From the NCBI GenBank assembly GCA_003427395.1, contig BFEA01000346.1, positions 1,603,234 through 1,655,117 of the forward strand: a stretch of DNA of 51,884 nt, in the 5' to 3' direction. Origin of the DNA: Chara braunii. Taxonomy: Eukaryota; Streptophyta; Charophyceae; Charales; Characeae. The notes below the pieces were generated by a model. It had not been told where the DNA came from. It was given only the letters and a program-made list of their open reading frames with translations, and searched no databases. Shown here in pieces: positions 42,570 through 51,884 of the stretch (positions within the stretch are counted from its first letter, which is position 1; every line of letters starts with the position of its first letter). Made by a program: the position numbers and the translations under genes.

Positions 42570-42780
42570 TGGTCCCTGTGCGGCCCGACTGGGGGAAGGT
42601 CGCCCGAGAACCCTTCCGGGCTGCTTGCACCGGGCAAGGTCCCTGTCGATCCTAACGCATAATATATTTATAAAAACAGAAGTAAAAAAACCCTGAGAAA
42701 AAAACCATGTTGTGTAAAATTGCAATACGAACGATTTTCGATTGAAGGCCACATCGAAATTTCTTGTTTATTTCAAAATA
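42570..42780 (+). mobile_element. Partial element with shared core
   Basis: GGTCCCTGTGCGGCCCGACT and GGGAAGGTCGCCCGAGAACC resemble type A left-end words. AACCATGTTGTGTAAAATTG and CACATCGAAATTTCTT match the core at ~42703-42765. Ends not found. Confidence 0.4.
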
Positions 42781-43119
42781 AAAATAAATAAAAAGTCATG
42801 AGTCCAAATATACTCTTTTAAGCTCTTTAATCACTGTTTATAACCCTCAACCCTCCATGGATAACCCATCATTAAAACGAAAGTTAGGATGGGATTGTAA
42901 CTGTTTATGCCAAGTATAGTCAAGACTTAAAGTTTTTTTTTAGGGAGGCGGGGGATCCTTGCTTTTTCTTTGACCTGTTTGGTTTTGCCGGGTGACCCCC
43001 CGTCTACTCAACTATCCGGGGATTTGGTAAAAACATTTCATATGACCCTAACATAAAAGTTATTTAGTTTATTTTTCTGCATAACATAGTTTCCTTCATA
43101 TTTTTTTTTTTAATGGGAC

Positions 43120-44070
43120 TAGGGTTGCCGATGTTCAGGTCCGGCTAAACTCCCGAACTCAACCTGCCGAAAGTTCGGCCTCCCTTGGGGATGCATTCGA
43201 CCGTTTAGGCCGAACGCGGACCTAAAAATAATAATAATAATAATAATTTAAAATTTTCTAAAAAATCCGAAAACAAATATATGTTATGCAGAAACATAAA
43301 ACGAAAAATATTTGCCTCATAGTCACATCCAAATTCCTCACCAAATATGAAATAAAAATAAAATACAATAAATAAATAAAAGGAAGAAAAAAAAAAAAAT
43401 AGTGAGTGGGGAAGCACGTTTTTGACATTATCATCTTTGGAGATTTATCATTTTTTTTTTGATAGCCAAATGCGCTGAAAATTTACAGATGTGTATTTCA
43501 CATAATACAAAGCTCCTAAAAGGAGTTCTAAAAGATAATAAAATAATTGAGGCACCAAAATAAAATCAAAACAAAAAATGAAAAATGAAAAAACAAACCT
43601 TAGTGGTCGAGCACGTTTTGACACCACCATTTGTTTTTTATTATTTTTTTTATAAGCCCAGGTTGTTGTAGAGGGTGGATTACAAACATATGAGAGTCAC
43701 CTTGGACACCCGGCTATGTGGTAGAGGTCCCCTAATCCTATAGGACTCCCTCCCAAGTACATGTTTCGTAATTTCTCCCAGCTCACTCCTACCTCAGTGT
43801 CTACCACTCAGGATTGCCACCCTTTAGCCTTGAGGGTTTGGCGATTTTTCATTTTTGTTTGCCTTGGCAAAATGCCTTAAAAATTTAAATGCATGTACCG
43901 CATATCGTACAAAACTCCCAAAAAATATTTTAACAAAACACAGTAAGTTTTTAGCTCCGAAATAATTTTTGGTAGGCTCCAAACCCGTTCAGGTTTTGAC
44001 CTCAAACGGGACCGCCCGAACGTTCGGGGGTCAGCGTGGGGGCCCCGGAACGTTCAGCCTGGTAACCATG
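43120..44070 (+). mobile_element. Type B element, copy 3, carrying an insertion
   Basis: Left end TAGGGTTGCCGATGTTCAGG, right end GTTCAGCCTGGTAACCATG. Flanks AATGGGAC (43112-43119) and GTTGGGAT (44071-44078) match at 5/8, a decayed duplication at best. The core lies at ~43279-43350. The GACACCACCATTT block is split by ~205 bp of foreign sequence at ~43633-43837. The element itself sits inside an inverted type A copy, whose core (43027-43095) and GGGATCTTTCTTGATCCTTT segment lie on either side. Confidence 0.7.
43633..43837 (-). mobile_element. SINE-like insertion inside type B copy 3
   Basis: On the minus strand it starts near GGCTAAAGGGTGGCAATCCT, continues TGAGTGGTAGACACTGAGG and ends in a run of A after GGGCTTATAA, as a retroposed element would. 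A-box-like sequence is weak and the target duplication is not clear. Confidence 0.4.
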
Positions 44071-44094
44071 GTTGGGATCTTTCTTGATCCTTTC

Positions 44095-44318
44095 ACAGCC
44101 GAGTCATTAGGGAAAACCGGGCGACTCAGATGGTTACCTATAAAAAATACGAAAAAAAAAAAGTTACGTAGAAAAATAAATTGAACAACTTTCGTCTGAG
44201 GGTAACATCGCAAATTTTTACCAAAATTTAAAATAAAACTAACATTAAAAAAAAATTACTTTATTTTTATTTTTTTTAGCCGGCCGGGTAAGTGGTCCCG
44301 AACCACTCTTTTAGCTTA
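44095..44318. mobile_element. Type A terminus and right half
   Basis: GGGCGACTCAGATGGTTACC at ~44118-44137 is the inverted end of the interrupted element that hosts type B copy 3. AGTTACGTAGAAAAATAAAT, GAGGGTAACATCGCAAAT and GCCGGCCGGGTAAGTGGTCC (44162-44318) are the core and right end of a forward copy. Confidence 0.5.
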
Positions 44319-44330
44319 TATATAAACATA

Positions 44331-45039
44331 CAGGGTTACCAACCCGTACGTACGGAGGTCTGCCCAAGGACCTCCGTACGTACGGGCGTTCGGGGTCCCG
44401 TACTGGGTCCGAACTTGACGGCGTTCGGCCCCCGCCAAAAATTATTTCGGGGCCTAAAAATAACTTTATTTTTCTGATTTGTTTTTCGTGAGTTATCTTT
44501 GACATGAGGTACGTGCCCATAAATTTTCAGGTCATTAGGTGCAGCCTAATAAGAATTACAAATCGCCAAATATGGCGGTCTCAAAACGTGCTCGCCCACG
44601 TTTGTTTCACTTTTTACTTTTTTTTTTCCACTTTAGTTCAAGGTCTAAACAATTTTATTATTTTTGAAATTTTTTTAGTGGGTTTTGCATTATGTGAATT
44701 ACACATCTGTAAATTTTCAGGGCATTTATCTATGCTTCACAAAAAATGAAAAATCTCCAAAGATGGCGGTGTAGAAAATGTGCTCGCGAACTCGCTAAAT
44801 TTAATTCCTTTTTATTTTTTGTTCTTTTTATTATTAATATTTATTTTTTGTATTTTTTTTTTTTTTTAATTTGGTAAGGAATTTGGATGTAATGCTCCAG
44901 CAAATCTTGATTAATTTATTTTTCTTCATAACATATCCTTTTTTTTTTTTTTTTTTTTTTTTTTATCTGCGTTCGGTCCGAACGGCCAAAGGGTCCGATA
45001 CGTTCGGGCGTTCGGCCCGTCCCGAAGTCGGTTACCATG
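44331..45039 (-). mobile_element. Type B element, copy 4, inverted (709 bp)
   Basis: Begins CAGGGTTACCAACCCGTACG and ends CCCGAAGTCGGTTACCATG. Flanks TAAACATA (44323-44330) and TATACATA (45040-45047) match at 7/8. Blocks appear in reverse of copies 1 and 2: CGTACGTACGG end, TCACGA/AGTTATC segment, two TGGCGGT blocks, inverted core (~44868-44940), GTTCGGG end. Confidence 0.82.
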
Positions 45040-45111
45040 TATACATATATATAAAAAAATATATATACATATATATATGTATTTTATTTCATATATATAT
45101 ACTAGGGCTAC

Positions 45112-45141
45112 TAGAGTGGCAAGATGCCACTTGCTCGACCG

Positions 45142-45210
<69 letters not shown>

Positions 45211-45383
45211 GCTAAAATAATTTTGATGTCACTTTGAGCCAAAAGTTGTTCAATTTATTTTTTCGCATAACATAGTTTGTTTTTGGATTTTTTGGTTTTT
45301 TTTTGCTACGACCTTCCTCGTTCCTTGCACTTTCGGGCCGTCTTGGAAAGTAGGGTGACCCGGGCGTCCGGCTGGTTGCCTAG
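45112..45383 (-). mobile_element. Type A element, inverted
   Basis: Starts CTAGGGCTACTAGAGTGGCA, then CACTTGCTCGACCG, a long (AT)n at ~45145-45202, the inverted core (45205-45290) and GACCTTCCTCGTTCCTTGCA to TGGTTGCCTAG. Flanks match at only 6/8 in AT repeats, so the duplication is not informative. Confidence 0.65.
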
Positions 45384-45404
45384 AATATACAATATTATTA
45401 ATTT

Positions 45405-45570
45405 GACAAACAATTTTGATGTGACCCTGAAAAAATATTTGTTCTATTTATGTTTCTGCATTTTTTTAATGTTATTTATTTTGATTTTTTTTGCAAGGAC
45501 CTTCTCTGCCCCTTGCCCAACTAGGCCACCAAGACAACCAAGGTGTCTCTGGTGGCCCGATTGGTAATGC
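45405..45570 (-). mobile_element. Type A element, inverted, truncated
   Basis: TTTGACAAACAATTTTGATG, TGACCCTG, TTTATGTTTCTGCAT (inverted core), then AAGGACCTTCTCTGCCCCTT and GGTGGCCCGATTGGTAATGC. It follows the previous copy directly. Confidence 0.5.
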
Positions 45571-45579
45571 AGTTATTGA

Positions 45580-47340
45580 GGCAATGAATAAGAATCATAA
45601 ACCTACTCGAAAAAATTAGGCAATGGGTACGTGAGTGAAGGATAATTAACATTTTCTGCTTAATACAACACCTAAATATAATGGATGTATATTAGTTAGG
45701 TTTTTTTGTTTCTTACAATCATTTACGCCCTATGTTTCGTTATGAGCGTAGATGAAGCTTGGTTTTTATTAAACCTTTGTATTGCTTAATTTATGTTTGC
45801 ACATGTATAAACAAATCACAAGGTTTGTAATAGACAACATGACATATAAACACCCTTTTCTTAAACAAGAAGTTTAACTTCGAAGTCAAAACTGATATTT
45901 TAGTTATTTGGTTTCTTCGCATATAACTAAAAGATGGTATGCCCAAAGCTTCAGCACACAAAAACAAATCTTGAAGAAAAGACAGAAGGCCAATAGAGAC
46001 AAATAAACTTAACGTTTATAAAATAATAACTCATCCTCTAAGCATATCAATCAACTTCCCCTTGCTCTCACCAATACCTCTAACCCATTACCACCATCGA
46101 TCAACCAGTGCAAATAACTTATTTTTCAGTATATCAAACCAAAAATTAATGAGTCATTGCATTCGGCTTTGTTTAACATGTGAGAATTGTTTAAAAATAT
46201 GCAACTTATTTAAATGACCTTGTCATCGTACTTGATCAAATACCAATGTATCAAAGTTTTTCAAATATTAAAAAAATTTCAACAGATCACTGACTTATCT
46301 ACGTGATCTGACATGGTCGTAAAATATCTTTTCATCTTGCAGACTTTTTATAAAATAGCAAATAATCTTAGACTCTATCGAAATATGAAAATTATTCGTA
46401 GTGAACCGTGTATTTGCTCACAAAAGATTTAAATTTCATAATTACTATGTCATTGGTAACTTTGTGAGTAGTTCAGCCTCTTCATGTATGAAAACTTAAT
46501 AAGAACTACTATGTCATTGTAATACAAAACTCGAATATGCATCCAAAATTGTTTCATAAAAATATTATATATATTTTTGTAGTTCATCAAAAGTATGAAA
46601 AAAATGGTTAATGTTTTTGCAAAGCAACTTTTAATCTAATATTTACAAGTAATATTTTTAACTTACTTTAGTTTTCTTTTCAAAATAAAACATAAGTTAC
46701 ATTACTTTTACGAAGGTCCGAGACACATTTTTTCAATATCGATTCCATTACGAGCCAACTAAGAAGAAACTTTGAACGCACATTTTTATTATTTGGGATT
46801 ACCCAACCATTTTGCCCCGAAAGCACTATTTTTATGAAATCTTCATATATAATGAATTGACGTGTCCGTGTGAAAATTCTATGTCTATTCAATTTCCTAC
46901 TGAAAACTCACAGAGCTTTCAAAGGTAAGTGTCAAAACATCCACTTGCAAGAAAAAACACGTCATCGAAAAATGCGCCCGTAATTTTCAGAGTTCCCAAC
47001 TGTCGAACAAAATTCCTAGCGCTCTCGCTAAAGCGTGCGATATTCTAAAAAAAAAAAAAAAAGTAACAAGATGAAGTTAGTAAACGTCACAAAGCATGCG
47101 TAGTGAATTAAAACATATAATGACGGCCGAAACAGAAGTATTGATTACTAGTCTTATAAATTTTAATGATGAGAAAAATAAAGCAAATAGTAACATTGGT
47201 TACTACTTTTATTAAAACTAATAGATAAGTTTCACAACCTAGAGCAACAATCTAGGAGTTTGTGTTTTTCTCTAAATTTCAAAAATTATGTTAATAAGAT
47301 TACTATTTCTGTATTCATTTGTTCAAATGTATCTTTGGTG
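45580..47340. other. AT-rich, no gene seen
   Basis: Strongly AT-rich with short frames only; the longest (minus strand 46892-46680, 70 codons) has no recognisable motif. ACTATGTCATTG occurs twice (~46444 and ~46508). Confidence 0.45.
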
Positions 47341-47348
47341 GAGAATTG

Positions 47349-47661
47349 CGCAGCATCGTGTCCACATTCGAAGGCGAACAGGAAAGAGCGCCCAAAACCC
47401 TCTGAAAGCAAACATGAACAAATATAAAAATATAAATTCAAAAAATCAGAAAAATAAATATCTTATGTAGAACAACAACACAAACATCTTTTGTCTTGAA
47501 TTCATATTCAAATTATTAGCCAAACGCAAGTCAGAAATAAAAAGCCTATTTTTTTTTTTTTTTCTATATGAAAAGGAAAATATATTCGCCCAAACATGTT
47601 CTCGAGCCATTCGCATAAACGCGCGAACATGGAGGTGCGTAAATACATTCACCATGCTACA
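47349..47661 (+). mobile_element. Type C element, copy 2 (diverged)
   Basis: Left end GCAGCATCGTGTCCACATTC, right end CATTCACCATGCTAC, both diverged from copy 1. CCCTCTGAAAGCAAACATGA and TTCGCCCAAACATGTTCTCG match copy 1 in order. The core is at ~47459-47525 (AACACAAACATCTTTTGTCTT). Confidence 0.6.
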
Positions 47662-47765
47662 AAGGTCGAGAGCTTAGTATATGAAAAAACAATGTTGCTT
47701 ATTTATTTATCCGAACAAACATTGGTATGTAACATGTGATGGTTAGGCTTGTTGAGTAGGTTGAC

Positions 47766-47971
47766 GATGAACCGGTAACAAAAGTTTGTAAGGGCTATCT
47801 GTAACAAATTGATAACAAAAGTTTGTAAGGGGTATCTGTAGCATAGTGTGGACTACAGTTTGTAAGGGGTACCTGACAAATTGCTTTTCGCCCCGTCGTC
47901 GAGAATCGGGGAGAACCGGTAACAAAAGTTTGTAAGGGGTATCTGTAGCATAGTGTGGACTACAGTTTGAG
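47766..47971 (+). repeat. Irregular tandem repeat with a ~100-nt higher-order unit
   Basis: AACAAAAGTTTGTAAGGG(C/G) with TATCTGTA occurs at about 47778, 47814 and 47922. GCATAGTGTGGACTACAGTT occurs at 47840 and 47948, followed once by another GTAAGGGGTA. An intervening hairpin-like CCCCGTCGTCGAGAATCGGG lies at 47891-47910. Open frames across it only mirror the repeat. Confidence 0.85.
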
Positions 47972-48423
47972 TGATAAAAAACGTCAAATATTGTGTTACC
48001 ATGAAAAAAACACCAAACCACTGTGCTGGTTTAATTCACATTCATTTTTTTTATATTTTTTCTTAAGTGATTAAATACCTAATTTATATGACCTTCAAAT
48101 TTTATTTTTATTTGTTCGTTTTTTTAAGCGTGACAATTTTTCAAAGTTAACGCAATAAAATTACGGGACTACCTCTACCAATAACAAACGGTTGCCAAAT
48201 CCATAGAAAAACCGACCCTAACTAACTTGAATATCAACTTTTATGCGTTTTTGAGATGGGCGTTCAACCATTGCTTATTTGCTTTATAATAATCTAATGG
48301 TTAATAACTTCATGTAGTTTTGTAAAATATTTATGTTGTTTTATGTAAATTATGTAATGATAAATAATTAAGAAACTCAAATTTTAATATTAATAAAACA
48401 AAAAAAAAAAAAATTATTAACTC

Positions 48424-48470
48424 TAAGCTACCAGAGTGGTCTGGGTCCACTTCCTCGGTCGGGCCAAACA
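48424..48470 (-). mobile_element. Type A right-end fragment, inverted
   Basis: AAGCTACCAGAGTGGTCTGG and CCACTTCCTCGGTCGGGCC are an inverted right terminus. It is cut off 14 bp before the next copy. Confidence 0.55.
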
Positions 48471-48483
48471 GAAATAAAAACAT

Positions 48484-48709
48484 CTAGGCTACCAGAGAAG
48501 GTCCCAAAAAAAAAAAAAAAAAAAAAAAAAACTATAAAAAACGATGTTTTGCAGAAAAATAAACTAAACAACTTTTGCCTCAGGGTCACATCGAAATTTT
48601 GTATTAAAAAATAAATAAATAAATAAAAATAAAATTTTATTTAAAAAAATATATATATTTATTTTTTGCCTGGTCGGGCAAGTGGACCCGGGCCACTCTG
48701 GTAGCCTAG
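48484..48709 (+). mobile_element. Type A element, internally shortened
   Basis: Starts CTAGGCTACCAGAGAAGGTC and ends CACTCTGGTAGCCTAG, with perfect ~12-bp terminal repeats (CTAGGCTACCAG / CTGGTAGCCTAG). The GC-rich left segment seen in other copies is missing. Core at ~48540-48605. Flanking 8-mers do not match. Confidence 0.75.
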
Positions 48710-48721
48710 TTTAAAAATTTA

Positions 48722-48912
48722 TTTTCGATTTGGTATAAAAATTTGATGTGCGGCAAAAATTGTTTACTTTAGTTTTCTACATAACATAGTGTTTTTTTCG
48801 GATTTTTTTAAATTTTTTGTTTTTTTCTTTTGTCGGGAACCTTCCTTAGTCTTTGCACGTGCGGTCCGTCCGGGAAAATAGGGTGACCTAGGCGGCCTGG
48901 ACGGTACCCTAA
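48722..48912 (-). mobile_element. Type A element, inverted, truncated
   Basis: Inverted core (TTTGGTATAAAAATTTGATG, TTTTCTACATAACATAG), then GGGAACCTTCCTTAGTCTTT, GGAAAATAGGGTGACCTAGG and CGGCCTGGACGGTACCC. The outer end has drifted from GGTAGCCTAG. Confidence 0.6.
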
Positions 48913-48929
48913 AGTTAAGTACGATGATA

Positions 48930-51480
48930 ACCTATTTCTTACAATATTGTTAATAACAATGTAATGCGCGCTTTATTTTTGCTATAATGATAAATAAACA
49001 TGCAACATTCACTAAATTTGATTTTTTAAGTAAACCTTGCAAGGTCGTATTCCTCATATACTATTAAGACACTTAACTTTGCTTTAAACCATCACTACCC
49101 CTATAACTAGCGTGGGTTGGATCCCCGCAAATTTTAGAGGCTGAAACGAAATGGTGGCTGCAGCCACTTTGCCTTACTCCCAAAATATGCGGTAAAGCTA
49201 CGTTTTCACTTTTCCCTACACTGATACAAGTAGTGGTGAACTATTTTAAAAAACGGATATTGACTAGGCTTTGATTGGTTAAATTGGAAGCCGACGACGT
49301 TGGTTGTGAGACTTTATCTATAAAATAAGGATATTAAAAAAAAAAAAAATTCCACAAAGGAGTTTCTGCCCAATAATTATTGAAATCATATTTGATGCAA
49401 AGCAACATAATGAAAAGTACTAAGAAGATAGTTGTGTTAGAAGGTGCAAAATCAATTCAGGTGATCATGACACACTTGCATTAGCTGGAGCTGTTGTAGG
49501 TATTAGAAACATCTTTAACTCTTTGATTAATTTTCCTAAGTTCAATCTTTAATTGGTGAAACAACTATTTCGTTATGATGCGTCATTCGTAAGAGGACAC
49601 ACTTAGTGGTGCACGACATATTTTTTGGTGCATTGTCAGAAAGAGGCCGCAGAAAGTGTTGCGCATTCGTTCACATAAGCTCTGGACGTTGCTCATGACT
49701 CCATTAATAGGTCGTATCGACTCTAGGTTTTAACTACTTCTAAGAACCTTGTTTTGTGGTAACCAACTTCAACGTGCCGAACTTACATCTTTGTATTCCG
49801 GTTGGCGCGAAGAAAGTTGGAGAATCATCTTTCAACCTTTTTCGTTATTCAAAATCAAATGAAGTTTAACCATATATCTTCTATATTGTGTTCGCACGTG
49901 TTTAGTATGAAAAAGACACATGTACCTCTAGTGAAACTTTTTTTTTATGTATTTGCAATTCTCTTGTATGACGTTAAATCAAACACGAAGTATTGGTTGT
50001 TCACACCATAGTGCAATATTAGAAAATTAATACTTTAGCAACACTTTCATTGGTTTGATGAGATTGCTACCAGACAATTGAGAAAAAAAATCGGAAGGAC
50101 TACTTGTGGATAATCAATGCAAATCAAAACTTCATGGCTTGAAGTTAGTCAGTTCTATATACTTATTATATGCTTTGTAAATTAAAGTATCACAAGCGAA
50201 TTATAAGCAATAATTCATGATCATATCATTGTGAATGACAATTTTTTTTAGGTATTTGATCTATAACCACTATGACTGCGTAAAAGGGAAAGATAAAAAA
50301 GGACGGGGAGAGTGAAAGTTACAAAATACACAGAAAAGCAGGTACGCTGAAAAACACAGAAAGTACCAAATCAACATAAATAGAAAGCGACAAGAAGAAG
50401 GAATATGAATCAGGCGAAAGTTGCACACACAAACACGTTAATTCATGATGCTGGAGATAGAAAGCAATCAAAAATTTTTAGATTAACCATTTGAATAAAG
50501 ATTGCAGTGACTCGATTACATTTGCATGCAAGTCAATGTGTCAATTTAAACAGATTAAAAATTTTGCTCTCCTGGTAAGGTGCAGAAAAACAAAACCGAC
50601 TAAAAAACAAACGCAAGAAAAAGAAGCATTTAATGTATAGAAACAATCAAATCTTTGAGAATGAGGTGAAACAAACGATGATTTAGAACAAGAGCAGACA
50701 TTGAAAATTATGATACCCATCCTTCATAGTCCCAAAAAATTGAATGGGTGCAAAAATCGTGCATTACAGATGTTAAATCGTTACGCACTTATTTCAAAAC
50801 ACACCCGCTAAGAAGGTGAAGTTGCATTAATGATCATTATGAGATGTCCTTAGATGCTGTTACTCTAACTGTATAGGTTGTTGGAATACAGAGTATGCAA
50901 TTGACTATAGAAGTTGCCCAATTGCATTGCACGCAACAATCATGCCATTTCGTTTATCTTATTGGATTATTGCCGCTACTTCCTCTTTCCACTATAACCC
51001 TCCTGACTTGAAATGACACTTACTATGTCCGTATACTTGCTATGTGGCCAGGTTCATGATACCTCCAAGCCTCTTTGTTGTGACGTGCTAGTTTGCCTAG
51101 CCCTCAAAAGTCTAAGACTGTCAAATATAAGGGTCATCCTACACCAGCAGCCTTTTTGGTTCGGTAGGCCAAACTGTTATTTTTGCGGCGGGGTAGCTCG
51201 ACAGCGTACTGGTGATTTGAACCACCATCCCAATAGTCAGTTACTTTTCTTTGCTTTCCATTGATGATTACATGCACTGGCTGTTCTAGGTTGTTTGACC
51301 CAGAAGTGGTGTTGGATGAACAATAACTGCTTGGCATACAATTTTTTTTTAAGAATGTCCCGGGCCCAAAAATAGCTAACCAAGCATGTGGAAACACATG
51401 CTTAAACACCAAAGAAAGACCCAAGGAAAAAAAAAAACAAATCGCAGACACCGGTTCACACACATACATATACATATACG
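48930..51480. other. AT-rich right flank, no gene recognised
   Basis: Unique-looking AT-rich DNA. GGGTAGCTCGACAGCG with GATTTGAACCACC near 51190-51230 looks faintly like a tRNA-derived fragment. Short frames (for example 49802-50011 and 51134-51475) have no domains I recognise. Confidence 0.4.
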
Positions 51481-51485
51481 CCCTT

Positions 51486-51511
51486 CACACACACACACAC
51501 ACACACACACA
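51486..51511. repeat. (CA)n microsatellite
   Basis: Pure CA dinucleotide run of about 13 copies. Confidence 0.92.
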
Positions 51512-51788
51512 GACTGCCATTTCATCAAGGTTAACAAAACCTAGAATATCTGGAAGGGTCACGTAATCCCGTAGTGCATACAACATTTGTTTGAAGGTTT
51601 GGGTTAATTAGACCCTGAATTAACATTGCCAATGCCCAGTATGAATGTTCAAAACCCTCAAAAAAACTCTCAAAATTTTAACAGCCAAATGTTTTTAATA
51701 ACGAAATGTTAGTTATACAAGATGGCGACGAGGTCAGGACGGGGGCCATAGAAAGACAGCCACACTTTATTTTGTATGTGTCTGCCGC

Positions 51789-51830
51789 TGTGTGTGTGTG
51801 TGTGTGTGTGCGCGTGTGTGCGTGTGTGTG

Positions 51831-51884
<54 letters not shown>
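51789..51884. repeat. (TG)n microsatellite running off the window
   Basis: TG run with a few CG interruptions (CGCG near 51810). The window ends inside it, so total length is unknown. Confidence 0.95.

Overview
The window looks like nuclear DNA of a photosynthetic eukaryote. It holds one convincing protein gene, a conventional 377-residue actin split by a spliceosomal-type intron. It also holds plastid-type tRNA-Arg(ACG), a broken plastid-type tRNA-Glu, antisense fragments of organellar 23S and 16S rRNA, and a probable remnant of a group II intron maturase. Organelle pieces scattered through repeat-rich, gene-poor sequence are what nuclear-integrated organellar DNA looks like. The surviving part of the tRNA-Glu seems closer to red-lineage than green-plant plastid sequence, from memory. 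I would call the source an alga, possibly red, without committing. Gene density is one gene in 52 kb.

Layout. 1-5 kb: GC-rich degenerate repeats, then AT-rich DNA with a perfect 70-nt palindrome, the two plastid-type tRNA sequences, a 34-nt palindrome joined to the maturase-like remnant, and then an array of about a dozen spaced ~35-nt hairpins around an ACCCCACGGGAG-like core. 5-11 kb: no gene; AAT and CTT microsatellites, short tandem duplications, splice-donor-like motifs each followed by a pyrimidine tract, and a degenerate minisatellite with CA-rich spacers. 11-16 kb: decayed tandem and inverted repeats. 16-18.3 kb: three miniature inverted-repeat elements, three of whose ends can be fixed by 8-bp target-site duplications. 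18.3-21 kb: decayed open frames and a (GA)n tract with an assembly gap. 21.1-26.6 kb: CpG-rich upstream region and the actin gene with a 3,761-bp intron. 26.6-33.5 kb: GC-balanced DNA with no recognisable gene and several recent tandem duplications. 33.5-49 kb: dense, nested miniature elements of three end types, a 580-nt gap, and the rRNA fragments. 49-51.9 kb: AT-rich, no gene seen, ending in (TG)n.

The two most interesting patterns are (a) the hairpin array at 3573-4756, with a weaker outlier near 1566-1602, and (b) a ~65-70 bp internal core present about twenty times between 16 and 49 kb inside elements whose terminal inverted repeats differ (CTAGGCTACC, CAGGGTAACC, GTAGCAC). At least two of these end types carry 8-bp target-site duplications, as expected for non-autonomous hAT-type elements. 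No transposase was found in the window, so mobilisation would have to be supplied from elsewhere.

All repeat boundaries, compositional statements and homology calls were made by eye. No database search or folding program was run.
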